Assembly (NCBI RefSeq): GCF_016741855.1
Contig: NZ_JAERRH010000001.1
Coordinates: forward strand, 620,001 to 684,000
Direction: 5' to 3'
DNA from: Streptomyces musisoli
Lineage (GTDB): Bacteria > Actinomycetota > Actinomycetes > Streptomycetales > Streptomycetaceae
DNA: 64,000 bases
Under the pieces are notes generated by a model that worked only from the letters and a program-made list of their open reading frames with translations, did not search any database and was not told the DNA's origin. The translations under genes and the position numbers were made by a program. This document shows, in pieces, positions 50,884 through 59,800 of the stretch (position 1 is its first letter; the number at the start of each line of letters is the position of its first letter).

Positions 50884-52395
50884 GTGCACCGTCCCCCCAT
50901 CGCCGAGGCCGAGATCGCCGAGGAGCTGGCCGCCGTCCGGCCCGGTCTGCTGCCCCGGTACGCGGCGGAGCTGCCCGGTGCCCGCGCCGCCGTGCTGACC
51001 CGGCTGTGGCGGGCGCTGGCCCATGAGCCGTTGCCGTGGCTCACCGCCCGGGCGCCGGGGACGCACGGCCTCGCCCTGCGCCTCGCCGACGGCCGGACCC
51101 TGCACGGGCCGCCCGCGGACCCGTACGCCACCAGCGCGTACGTCACCGCGGTGCGCCTGGACCGGGAGCGGTACGACGATCCGGCTCGGCTGACGGCCGC
51201 GCTCGGGGTGCCGCACGCGTCCGCGTTCGCGGCGGAACTGGCCGGGAGTGTGGCCTCGCTGGCGCTGTCCCGGGCGGCCGCCGATCACCCGAAGGAGTGG
51301 CCGGACCAGGACTGGGAGTGGGAGCAACGAGTGGTCGACGGGCACCCGTTCCATCCGAACTGCCGCTCCCGGCCCGGTTTCTCGGTGGCGGAGCAGCTGG
51401 CGTACGGGCCGGAGCACAGGCCCGTGGTCGCTCTGGGCACGGTGCCGGTACCGGCGGCCGACTGTCTGCTGTCCGGTGACTGGCCCGCGGAACTCCGTTC
51501 CCGTGACCGGCTGTTGCTGCCGGTGCACCCCTGGCAGGCCGCTCATGTCCTCCGGCGGCCGGTCGACGCCTGGCGGCCGGCCCGTCCGCTGATGTCGCTG
51601 CGTACCCTGGCGCTGCCCGGCGGCCCGCATGTGAAGACCGCGCTCAGCGCCCGGCTGACCTCGTCGGTGCGGGACATCTCCCCCTACTCGGTACGGGTCG
51701 CGGCGCCCCTGTCCGACTTCGCCGAGGACCTGGCCGCGCGCACCGGCGGGCTGCTGCACATCACCCGCACGCTGGGGGCGGTCACGGCCCACTCCCCCGA
51801 CCTGGCCGCGTTGCTGCGGGAGTCGCCGGCGGTGTACGCCGCTCCCGGCGAACGCGTCCTGCCGGTGGCGGCCCTCGCCACCACGTCCCTGCCCGACTCC
51901 CCCGCCTGGCTGGCCGCGTTCGCCCGGCTGGCGCTCACGGTGGGCCTGCGCCTGCTGGATCTCGGCGTGGCCCTGGAGGCGCACGGCCAGAACCTCCTGG
52001 TGATCCTGTCGCCCGACGGCACTCCCCTGCGCCTGGTCTACCGCGACCTCGCGGACATCCGGATCAGCCCCGCCCGCCTGGCCCGTCACCGCATCACCCC
52101 GCCCGCCGTCACCGGCCGCCTGATCACCGACGACGAGACCGCCCTGCGCCGCAAGCTGTTCGGCTCCCTGGTGGCGGGCGCGCTGGCGGGCACGGCGGGC
52201 TCGGGTCCGGCGCTGGCCGCCGCCCTCGAGACCGTCCTGCCGGGCCTTCCCGCCACCTCGGACCTGATCGCGCTGCGCGAAGGCCCGCTGCCGGCGAAAG
52301 CGTTGACCCTGATGCGGCTCTCGCCCGGCCACGCCGGGGACATCTGGACGGCCCTGCCCCATCCTTGCGCGACTCCGTTCCCGGTGACCGGCTGA
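50884..52395 (+). CDS. IucA/IucC siderophore synthetase (second)
   Basis: This 503-residue synthetase of the IucA/IucC superfamily has VDGHPFHPNCRSRPGFS, the nucleotide-site region. RLLLPVHPWQAAHVL, MSLRTLALPGGPHVKTALSARLTSSVRDIS and ALEAHGQNLLVIL follow, the latter with the catalytic-site His and Gln. Length is slightly short of the ~580 typical. GTG 50884 has GAGGAG upstream. It is divergent from the repeat-bearing synthetase, with 136 bases between. No iron box of the DmdR/IdeR type (TTAGGTTAG-like) is visible in that gap. No amine-forming decarboxylase or hydroxylase lies nearby, so the precursor is made elsewhere. Confidence 0.9.
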   Translation: MHRPPIAEAEIAEELAAVRPGLLPRYAAELPGARAAVLTRLWRALAHEPLPWLTARAPGTHGLALRLADGRTLHGPPADPYATSAYVTAVRLDRERYDDPARLTAALGVPHASAFAAELAGSVASLALSRAAADHPKEWPDQDWEWEQRVVDGHPFHPNCRSRPGFSVAEQLAYGPEHRPVVALGTVPVPAADCLLSGDWPAELRSRDRLLLPVHPWQAAHVLRRPVDAWRPARPLMSLRTLALPGGPHVKTALSARLTSSVRDISPYSVRVAAPLSDFAEDLAARTGGLLHITRTLGAVTAHSPDLAALLRESPAVYAAPGERVLPVAALATTSLPDSPAWLAAFARLALTVGLRLLDLGVALEAHGQNLLVILSPDGTPLRLVYRDLADIRISPARLARHRITPPAVTGRLITDDETALRRKLFGSLVAGALAGTAGSGPALAAALETVLPGLPATSDLIALREGPLPAKALTLMRLSPGHAGDIWTALPHPCATPFPVTG

Positions 52396-52436
52396 TTTCG
52401 CGTCATGTCCGGCGACGGCCCGGCGCGGCCGCGCGG

Positions 52437-52553
52437 CCCAGGGTCTTTCGTTTGGATCAGGCCGGATCAGGGAGCGCGGTCTGGTGATGGGGGCAGCTGC
52501 CCCACGGTGCCAGGGCCCGCGAGCCGGCATGATCCAAACGAGGGGCCCTGGGG
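52437..52553. mobile_element. MITE-like element with ~24-bp terminal inverted repeats
   Basis: The 117-bp element starts GCCCAGGGTCTTTCGTTTGG and ends CCAAACGAGGGGCCCTGGGG. These are inverted repeats of about 24 bp with four mismatches, each finishing in GGATCA / TGATCC. It carries no gene. A shorter relative is the allR terminator at 43966-44012. No transposase is present, so the designation is structural only. The gap 52396-52654 contains only this and the downstream promoter. Confidence 0.6.
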
Positions 52554-52654
52554 ACCAGGGCGCCGCAGGGGCCGGACGGGGGTGTGGCGGGGCGCGCGTG
52601 CGATCGTCACCCGGCGTTTTGTAGTCCGACGTATCTGATCAATAGGATCCGGCG

Positions 52655-53917
52655 ATGATCAGAAGACAACGGCTGGCGGCAGGCGTCTGCGCCCTGCTCG
52701 CCGCCCTGACGGCCGGGATCGCGTTCCCCGCCGGCGCGGTCGCCGACGAGACGGAACAGGCCGCCCCGAAGGTCGAACTGGTGCTGGACGTCAGCGGTTC
52801 CATGCGCACCCGTGACATAGACGGCGGCACCCGGATGGCCGCGGCGAAGCAGGCGTTCAACGAGGTGCTGGACGCGACCCCGGAGGAGGTCCAGCTCGGC
52901 ATCCGTACGCTCGGCGCCAACTACCACGGCAACGACCGCAAGGAGGGCTGCAAGGACACGGCGCAGCTCTACCCGGTCGGCCCGCTGAACCGGACCGACG
53001 CGAAGACGGCCGTGGCGACCCTGGCGCCGACCGGCTGGACCCCGATCGGGCCCGCGCTGCTGAAGGCGGCGGACGACCTGAACGGCGGTTCCGGCACCCG
53101 TCGTATCGTCCTGATCAGTGACGGTGAGGACACCTGCCAGCCGCTCGACCCGTGCGAGGTGGCCCGCGAGATAGCGGCCAAGGGCATCGGGCTGACCATC
53201 GACACCCTCGGCCTGGTGCCGGACGCCAAGACCCGTGCCCAGCTCAGCTGCATCGCGGACGCGACCGGCGGCACCTACACCGACGTCCGGCACAAGGAGG
53301 AACTGTCGGACCGCGTGGGCCAGTTGGTCGACCGGGCGGCCGATCCGGTGGTGACGCCGGTGGCCACCGAGGGCGCGGAGAGCTGCGAGAAGGCGCCGGC
53401 ACTCAAGTCCGGGCTGTACACCGACCGTGAGGAGTTCGGGCAGCAGCGCTGGTACAAGGTGGCCGTCGAGCCCGGCCAGGAGCTGCGCGCCTCGGTGAGC
53501 GTGGCGGACGACCGGGCCGTCGGTCCGCACTACGGCGTGCTGCTGCGGGCGGTGACCGAGCACGGCCGCGAGATCGTGCGCGGTGAGGCCGCGGGCACCG
53601 GCCGCACGGACGTCATCTCCACCGGCCTGCGCTACCCGAAGGCGGACGGCGGCGACGACACGGCGGCCGCGGAGACGGTGTGTCTCCAGGTCACCCAGTC
53701 GTTCTCGGCGGCCTCCGGCGTGAAGACCACGCCCGGTCTGCCGCTGGAGATGACCGTCGACGTGGTCGACGGGCCGTCGGGGCACCACGACGTGGCCGCC
53801 TTCGGTCTCGGCCGCGGCTGGTGGCTGCTCGGCGCGCTGGTGCTGATCGGCTTCCTGGCCGGTCTGCTGTGGGGCTGGCTGTCGCGCTGGCGGGTCGCGG
53901 TCTGGAGGACGAACTGA
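52655..53917 (+). CDS. Secreted/anchored VWA-domain protein
   Basis: The 420-residue protein has a signal peptide (1-30, ending AVADE). A von Willebrand A domain (residues ~38-230) has a complete MIDAS start VELVLDVSGSMRTRD, a Thr in PTGWTPIGPALL and Asp in VLISDGEDTC. A ~150-residue extracellular beta-rich domain follows. One C-terminal transmembrane helix (GWWLLGALVLIGFLAGLLWGW) ends in a basic cytoplasmic tail. ATG 52655 has AGGATC upstream. It overlaps the next gene by one base, and the two are probably partners at the cell surface. Confidence 0.88.
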   Translation: MIRRQRLAAGVCALLAALTAGIAFPAGAVADETEQAAPKVELVLDVSGSMRTRDIDGGTRMAAAKQAFNEVLDATPEEVQLGIRTLGANYHGNDRKEGCKDTAQLYPVGPLNRTDAKTAVATLAPTGWTPIGPALLKAADDLNGGSGTRRIVLISDGEDTCQPLDPCEVAREIAAKGIGLTIDTLGLVPDAKTRAQLSCIADATGGTYTDVRHKEELSDRVGQLVDRAADPVVTPVATEGAESCEKAPALKSGLYTDREEFGQQRWYKVAVEPGQELRASVSVADDRAVGPHYGVLLRAVTEHGREIVRGEAAGTGRTDVISTGLRYPKADGGDDTAAAETVCLQVTQSFSAASGVKTTPGLPLEMTVDVVDGPSGHHDVAAFGLGRGWWLLGALVLIGFLAGLLWGWLSRWRVAVWRTN

Positions 53918-54717
53918 TGCGGATCACACGAGTGCTGGGCGCCGCGCTGCTGGCGCTGGGGCTGGCCGCCGGGCCGGCCGCCGCCGACCCCTCGCCCTCC
54001 CCGAGCGCCTCCGGCGACGGCAAGTCACCCACCCAGGCGGGTACCTCGTTCCGTACGGCGACGGAGATCGAGCAGGGACAGCGGGCCACCGCCTCCGGCT
54101 CCGCCGGTGACTACCTGTACTGGTCCTTCCCCGCCGACACCGGGCAGCGCCCCACTGTCGAGGCGACGGTGAAGCTCCCGGACACGCACGGTTCGCAGAC
54201 CTGGCAGCTGGACGTGTACGACGGGCTGCGACGCCGCCAGGCCTGCCAGTACGGCGCCGCGACCCGCACCGCCGCACAGGGCGCCTCCTCGGTCGAACTG
54301 GCCTGTGTGCTGCGCACGGTGCGTGGCTGGGCAGAGCCGTGGGCCAACGACCCGCTGCCCGGCACGTACTACGTCCGGCTCACGGTGGTGGGCCTCGGCG
54401 CCTCGGACCTCGGCCAGCCGGTCGGCGCCGAGGTGCGCGTCGACTCCAAGGACATCGGCGGCGCGGCGGCCGTGGACGGCAGGCTGGGCAAGCCGCTGGT
54501 CCCCGGCATCGCCGTCAAGTCCGAGGCGGACGGGGACGATTCGAAGACCGCGGTGCTCTCCAGCTTCGGCTCGGACGACGGCTGGTCCTCCGGCTGGTGG
54601 TCCGACCGCTGGGTGTGGACCGCGATCGGCGCCGTGCTCGCGGCCCTCGCCGGGATCGGCGGGTACGCGCTGACGCGCGGGTCGGGGCGGCCGGGCAACG
54701 TGCCACCGCAGGTGTGA
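53917..54717 (+). CDS. Exported single-pass membrane protein
   Basis: This 266-residue partner of the VWA protein has a signal peptide (1-23, RITRVLGAALLALGLAAGPA). A Ser/Pro-rich linker, a ~180-residue beta-rich extracellular domain (AGDYLYWSFPADTG, QLDVYDGLRRRQACQYGA, GTYYVRLTVVGLG) and a C-terminal helix (WVWTAIGAVLAALAGIGGYAL) follow. It resembles the DUF/pre-peptidase C-terminal-like beta domains but I cannot name the family. TGATG overlap with the VWA gene shows coupling. Confidence 0.78.
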   Translation: MRITRVLGAALLALGLAAGPAAADPSPSPSASGDGKSPTQAGTSFRTATEIEQGQRATASGSAGDYLYWSFPADTGQRPTVEATVKLPDTHGSQTWQLDVYDGLRRRQACQYGAATRTAAQGASSVELACVLRTVRGWAEPWANDPLPGTYYVRLTVVGLGASDLGQPVGAEVRVDSKDIGGAAAVDGRLGKPLVPGIAVKSEADGDDSKTAVLSSFGSDDGWSSGWWSDRWVWTAIGAVLAALAGIGGYALTRGSGRPGNVPPQV

Positions 54718-54724
54718 CCACGAA

Positions 54725-54826
54725 GGGAGGCCCGCTCACCGGCGGGCCTCCCGTCTTTCCGCGCGCCGGCGTTCACGCCTCCGGCAGCGGACCGCGAAGG
54801 AAGGCCCGCTCGCCGGCGGGCCTCCC
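54725..54826. terminator. Duplicated terminator hairpin
   Basis: Two near-identical hairpins (54725-54752 and 54799-54826) have GGGAGGCCCGC or GGAAGGCCCGC, a 6-base loop and GCGGGCCTCCC followed by GTCT. Both are followed by GTTCACGCCTCC, the second of which holds the 3' end of the HxlR gene. The ~70-bp unit is a tandem copy. It ends the VWA operon and probably the convergent HxlR transcript. Confidence 0.9.
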
Positions 54827-54847
54827 GTCTCTACGGGTGCCGGGCGT

Positions 54848-55492
54848 TCACGCCTCCCGCAGCGCCTTGGCGAGGGTGCCGTCGCCGGACACCGTCACCC
54901 GCCCGTTCCGCACCGCGTCCCGCAGGCCGGACTCGCCACGCGCCAGGGACTCACAGGTCTCCGCGTCCATCGCCAGCCGCGCGTCCGGCTCGCCCGGCGC
55001 GGGCCCGTCGCCGTACACCGGCCCGCCCTCCGCACCGACGTGGAGGTGGAATTCGCCTTCCTCCAGGGTGACTTCGACGACACCCTCGCCGTCCAGGGCG
55101 CGCAGCAGCGGCAGGGCGAACCAGTGCGCGCGCACCGCGTCGGTGGGCCCGCGCTCGCCCAGCTCCCCCTCGCCCCACCGGCCCAGCGCCTGGAGCACCG
55201 GCAGCAACTCCCGTCCGCGCGGGGTGAGTTCGTACACGTAAGCGGCACCCGGCGGCGGCAGTCGCCGTCGGGTCGCGAGGCCGTCCCGTTCCATGTCCTT
55301 CAGCCGTGAGGCGAGTACGTCCGTGCTCACGCCGGGCAGATCCGCGTGCAGGTCCGTGTAGCGGCGGGGACCGGCGAGCAGCTCCCGGACGATCAGCAGG
55401 GTCCAGCGGTCGCCGACGAGGTCGAGGGCGCGGGCTGCGGAGCAGTACTGGTCGTAGCTTCGGCGAGGTGGCATGCGACGCAGTCTAGACAT
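54848..55492 (-). CDS. HxlR-type regulator with C-terminal SCP2-like domain
   Basis: The 214-residue protein has a winged HTH with the HxlR hallmark YCSAARALDLVGDRWTLLIVRELLAGP (residues ~16-42), continuing RYTDLHADLPGVSTDVLASRLKDMERDGL. The C-terminal ~95 residues have GEGVVEVTLEEGEFHLHVG and DAETCESLARGE, a sterol-carrier-like fold seen fused in many actinomycete HxlR proteins. ATG 55492 has GGAAAG upstream. It is divergent from an aminotransferase, with two palindromes between that may be its operators. Confidence 0.88.
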   Translation of the reverse strand: MSRLRRMPPRRSYDQYCSAARALDLVGDRWTLLIVRELLAGPRRYTDLHADLPGVSTDVLASRLKDMERDGLATRRRLPPPGAAYVYELTPRGRELLPVLQALGRWGEGELGERGPTDAVRAHWFALPLLRALDGEGVVEVTLEEGEFHLHVGAEGGPVYGDGPAPGEPDARLAMDAETCESLARGESGLRDAVRNGRVTVSGDGTLAKALREA

Positions 55493-55497
55493 GTTGT

Positions 55498-55533
55498 TGG
55501 ACTTTCCAAGCTCTCACTTGGTAAAACCAAGTA
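55498..55533. promoter_or_regulatory. Twin palindromic operators between HxlR and aminotransferase genes
   Basis: TTGGA-CTT-TCCAA (55498-55510) and ACTTGGT-AAA-ACCAAGT (55517-55533) are perfect inverted repeats in the 63-base divergent gap. Both contain the element TTGG...CCAA. They overlap both start regions and are well placed for autoregulation by the HxlR protein. Confidence 0.7.
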
Positions 55534-55555
55534 ACACGAGTTTCCGGAGGGGCGC

Positions 55556-56764
55556 ATGGAGTTCCGGCAGTCCAACAAGCTCAGCGAGGTGTGCTACGAG
55601 ATCCGGGGCCCGGTGATCGAGCACGCCAACGCGCTGGAGGAGGCGGGGCACAGCGTGCTGCGCCTGAACACCGGCAATCCCGCGGCCTTCGGATTCGAGG
55701 CGCCGGAGGAGATCCTCCAGGACATGATCCGGATGCTGCCGCAGGCGCACGGCTACACGGACTCCCGCGGCGTCCTCTCCGCGCGCCGCGCGGTCGCCCA
55801 GCGCTACCAGAACCTGGGCCTCGAAGTGGACGTGGACGACGTCTACCTGGGCAACGGCGTCTCGGAGCTGGTCTCCATGGCCGTCCAGGCCCTGGTCGAG
55901 GACGGCGACGAGATCCTCATCCCCGCGCCGGACTTCCCGCTCTGGACGGCGGTGACGACCCTGGCCGGCGGCAAGGCGGTCCACTACCTGTGCGACGAGC
56001 AGGCGGACTGGAACCCGGACCTGGCCGACATGGCGTCGAAGATCACCGACCGCACCAAGGCCGTGGTCATCATCAACCCGAACAACCCGACCGGCGCGGT
56101 GTACCCCAAGGAGGTCGTGGAGGGCATCCTCGACCTGGCCCGCCGGCACGGCCTGATGGTGTTCGCCGACGAGATCTACGACCAGATCCTGTACGACGAC
56201 GCCGTCCACCACTCGGCCGCCGCGCTCGCCCCCGACCTGGTCGTCCTCACCTTCTGCGGCCTCTCCAAGACGTACCGGGTGGCGGGCTTCCGCAGCGGCT
56301 GGCTGGTGGTCACCGGCCCGAAGCAGCACGCCCGGGACTACCTGGAGGGGCTGACCATGCTGGCCTCCATGCGGCTGTGCGCCAACGCCCCAGCCCAGTT
56401 CGCCATCCAGGCAGCCCTCGGCGGACGCCAGTCCATCCACGAACTCACCCGGCCCGGCGGCAGGCTGCACGAACAGCGGACGGTGGCCTGGGAGAGGCTC
56501 AACGAGATCCCCGGCGTGTCCTGCGTCAAACCCAAGGGCGCGCTGTACGCGTTCCCGCGCATCGACCCCAAGGTGCACAGGATCCACGACGACGAGAAGT
56601 TCGTCCTGGACCTCCTGCTGCGCGAGAAGATCCAGGTGGTCCAGGGCACCGGCTTCAACTGGCCCTCCCCCGACCACTTCCGCATCCTGACCCTGCCGCA
56701 CGCGGACGACCTGGAGGCGGCGATCGGCCGGATCGGCAGGTTCCTCGGAGGGTACCGGCAGTAG
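55556..56764 (+). CDS. PLP-dependent aminotransferase, AlaT-like
   Basis: The 402-residue fold-type I enzyme has the opening SNKLSEVCYEIRGPVIEHANALE, typical of AlaT-type alanine/valine transaminases. RLNTGNPAAFGF, GYTDSRGVLSARRAVAQRY, VIINPNNPTGAVYP and LVVLTFCGLSKTYRVAGFRSGW follow, the last with the PLP Lys. The late RILTLPHADDLEAAIGRI is as expected. It transfers amino groups between alanine and 2-oxoglutarate or branched-chain keto acids. GGAGGGGC precedes ATG 55556. Divergent HxlR regulator. Confidence 0.93.
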   Translation: MEFRQSNKLSEVCYEIRGPVIEHANALEEAGHSVLRLNTGNPAAFGFEAPEEILQDMIRMLPQAHGYTDSRGVLSARRAVAQRYQNLGLEVDVDDVYLGNGVSELVSMAVQALVEDGDEILIPAPDFPLWTAVTTLAGGKAVHYLCDEQADWNPDLADMASKITDRTKAVVIINPNNPTGAVYPKEVVEGILDLARRHGLMVFADEIYDQILYDDAVHHSAAALAPDLVVLTFCGLSKTYRVAGFRSGWLVVTGPKQHARDYLEGLTMLASMRLCANAPAQFAIQAALGGRQSIHELTRPGGRLHEQRTVAWERLNEIPGVSCVKPKGALYAFPRIDPKVHRIHDDEKFVLDLLLREKIQVVQGTGFNWPSPDHFRILTLPHADDLEAAIGRIGRFLGGYRQ

Positions 56765-56822
56765 GCGCGGTCCCCCGGCGGCTACGGGGACGCCGTCGGC
56801 GCGAGCGAGCGGTGTCCGCCCG

Positions 56823-59800
56823 TCACGCGGCGGGGGCGATCTGCGCGCCGCCGGCCCTCCGCAGCTGTTCCCCCAGCACCGCCACCGTGTACCGGATCTG
56901 TTCCGGCGTGTGCGCGCTGGTGAGGAAGAACCGCAGCCGGGCCAGTTCTTCGGGAACCGCCGGATGCAGGATCGGGTTGACGCTGACGCCCTGTTCGAAG
57001 AGCGCGCGGGCCAGCCGCAGTGTCCGCACCGAGTCTCCCACGACACACGGCACGATCGGCGTGCCCTCGCTGCTGCCCGTGTCGACGCCCGCCTCGCGGG
57101 CCAGGCGCAGGAAAAGCGCCGCGTTCTCCCTGAGCCGGGTGAGGCGCTCCGGTTCGGCCCGCATCAGCCGCAGCGCGGCCAGTGCGGCGGCCGAGTCGGC
57201 GGGAGTCATGCCCGCGCTGTAGACGAAGCCCGGCGCGGTGTAGCGCAGATAGCCGACCACGGCACGACCGGCCGCGACGTAACCCCCGCACCCCGCCAGG
57301 GACTTGGACAGGGTGCCCATCCACAGGTCGACGTCCGGGCGCTCGACGCCGAAGTGTTCGCCGACACCACGCCCGGTGGCACCGAGCACACCGATGCTGT
57401 GCGCCTCGTCGACCATCAGCAGCGCCGCGTGCCGGCGCTTGACCGCGACCAGGCCCGGCAGGTCGGCGATGTCCCCGTCCATGCTGTACACGCCCTCCAC
57501 CACGACCAGTACCCGTCGGTACCGGTTGCGGATCCCGGCGAGGAGTGCGTCCAGGGCCGCCGCGTCGTTGTGCGGGAAGGGCCGCCGCGTCGCGCCGGAC
57601 AGCCTGCAGCCCTGCAAGATGCTGTCATGGGCGAGCGCGTCATGGACGATCAGGTCCCCCGGCCCGACGAGGTGCCCGATCACGGTGACGTTGGTGGCGT
57701 GCCCGCCGGTCAGGGTGATCGCTTCTTCGGCCCCCAGGGTGCGGGCGAGTTCGCCCTCCAGGTCGAGGTGGAGTGGACGGGTGCCGGACAGCAGCCGGCT
57801 GGCGGAAGCCGACGTGCCGTACCGGTCCACGGCCTCCTTGACGGCCTCGACCACCTGCGGGTGCGTGGCCAGGCCCAGGTAGTTGTACCCGGAGAAGGAG
57901 ACGAGTTCCCGGCCGTCGACGACCGTCCGGTCCGTCATGCCGCGGTCGTGGACCAGGAAGTACGGGTTCGGCAGCCGGAGTTCACCGAGCACGCCGATCC
58001 GCGCGTGGTGTGCGGTGACCTCGGGGAAGCACTCGATGCGCCGCTGCTCCTCGGGCGGCGGGGCGCCGGCCTCCGGGGCGGCCTCCCCGATCATCGCCTG
58101 GACGCTCCCGACGGTCGGCCGGGCGCACCGCTCGTCGATCGTCAGCGAGGGCCAGCGGGCCTTCAGTGAGGCGAACAGGTCGGTCAGCATCAGCGAGTCG
58201 AAGCCGAGGTCGTCGACCAGGAGTTGACCGGCCCGCAGCCGCTCCACCGGGAAGGCGCTGACACGGGCGATGTGCTCGAGCACGGGGTCCTCGGCCTCGG
58301 GGGCCGGACAGGGAGCCGGCGGGGACAGTGGCCCGGGAGCGGCGGCCGCGGGCCGGGGCGGGGCGTCGGCCGTGGCCGTGACGGGCAGCGTGTCGCTCAG
58401 CTGCCTGAGGGCGGTGACCTGCTGCTGGATGAGGTCGAGCAGTTCGCGCATCGGGGCCTCCTGGGCCGGGGTGTCGGTGGCGTCGGCGGTGCGGTCGGTC
58501 GCGGGGCCGGATGACCGGACGGCCGGATCGTCGGCCGGATCGTCGGCCGCGGACCGGGGGCGGGGCGGGGTCTGGACGGGCGGCCGGGCCATGTCCGGCT
58601 TCCGGCCGGGACCCGGGCGGCGCACCCAGTAGGACCGCTCCTCCAGACGGGCCACCGGCAGGTCCAGTGGCCGGCGGTCGTCCTTCCGCACCAGGGACCG
58701 GGGGTCGACCGGGACACCCAGGACCGCCAGCCTGGCCAGGGCCCGGGGGAAGCCCCACGCGTCGTCCGGCGCGGTACCGGCGACGACGTGGACATCGGCG
58801 TGGTCGGTGAGGTTGCGGCGGACGGAGGCGAGGAGCGACCCGCCCCCCGTCACCTGGAGGAAGACACGGGCGCCCGCGTCGTAGGCGCTGCGCACGGCGT
58901 CGCCGAAGTGGACCGGCCCGGAGGTGTGGCGCGCCCACAGTTCCCGCAGCCGCCCCGGCTCGCCGCACACCGTGCCGCTCACGGCCGACACGAACGGCAG
59001 GCGGGGCGTGCCCAGGGGGCGGCGGGCGAGATCCGTTCGCACGGCGTCGTCGGCCCGGGCCAGGCGCGGCGAGTGGAAGGCACTGGACGCCTCCAGGACG
59101 GAGGCCGCGATCCCCGCCTCGGCACAGACCCGCCGCAGCGCCGCGATCCCTTCCTCGGTACCGCTCACCACGATCTGGCGCGCGTGGTTGAAGCACGCGA
59201 GCCACACGTCGTCGATGCCCCGCACGAGCCGCCGGCAGGTGTGCTTGTCGGCCTGCACGGCGAGCATCCCGCCACGGGACTCGGCCTCGGCCCCCTGCAT
59301 CACCGCACCCCGGTGGGCGAGCAGCCGCAGGGTGTCCTCGTCGGTGAGGAAGCCGGCCGCCGCGGCCGCGGCGAACTCGCCGAGGCTGTGGCCGAGTACG
59401 AGGTCGGGGGCCACGCCGCACGCTGCCAGCAGCCGGGGGGCGGCGATCTGCACGGTGCCGAGCACCGGCTGGCACACCTCGGTGGCGGCGAGCCGCCGCC
59501 GCACCTCCTCGGGCGGGCGGTCGCCGTAGAGCAGACCGGACACGTCGGTCCCCGCCACGCCGCCCAGCACGCCGACGACGCGGCGGAACTCGGCGAACCT
59601 CCGGTGGAGGTCACGCAGCATGCCCGGCTGCTGACTGCCCTGTCCGGGGAAGACGAAGGCCACCCGGCGCCCGGCCGGCGGCAGGGGTGCGTCGGCGGCG
59701 AAGGCACCGTCACCGAGGTCGCCCCGGGTGCCCTCGGCCAGTTGCTGCCGGGCCCGGCGCAGCCGCTCGGTGAACCCGGCGGCATCGGCGGCCACGATGG

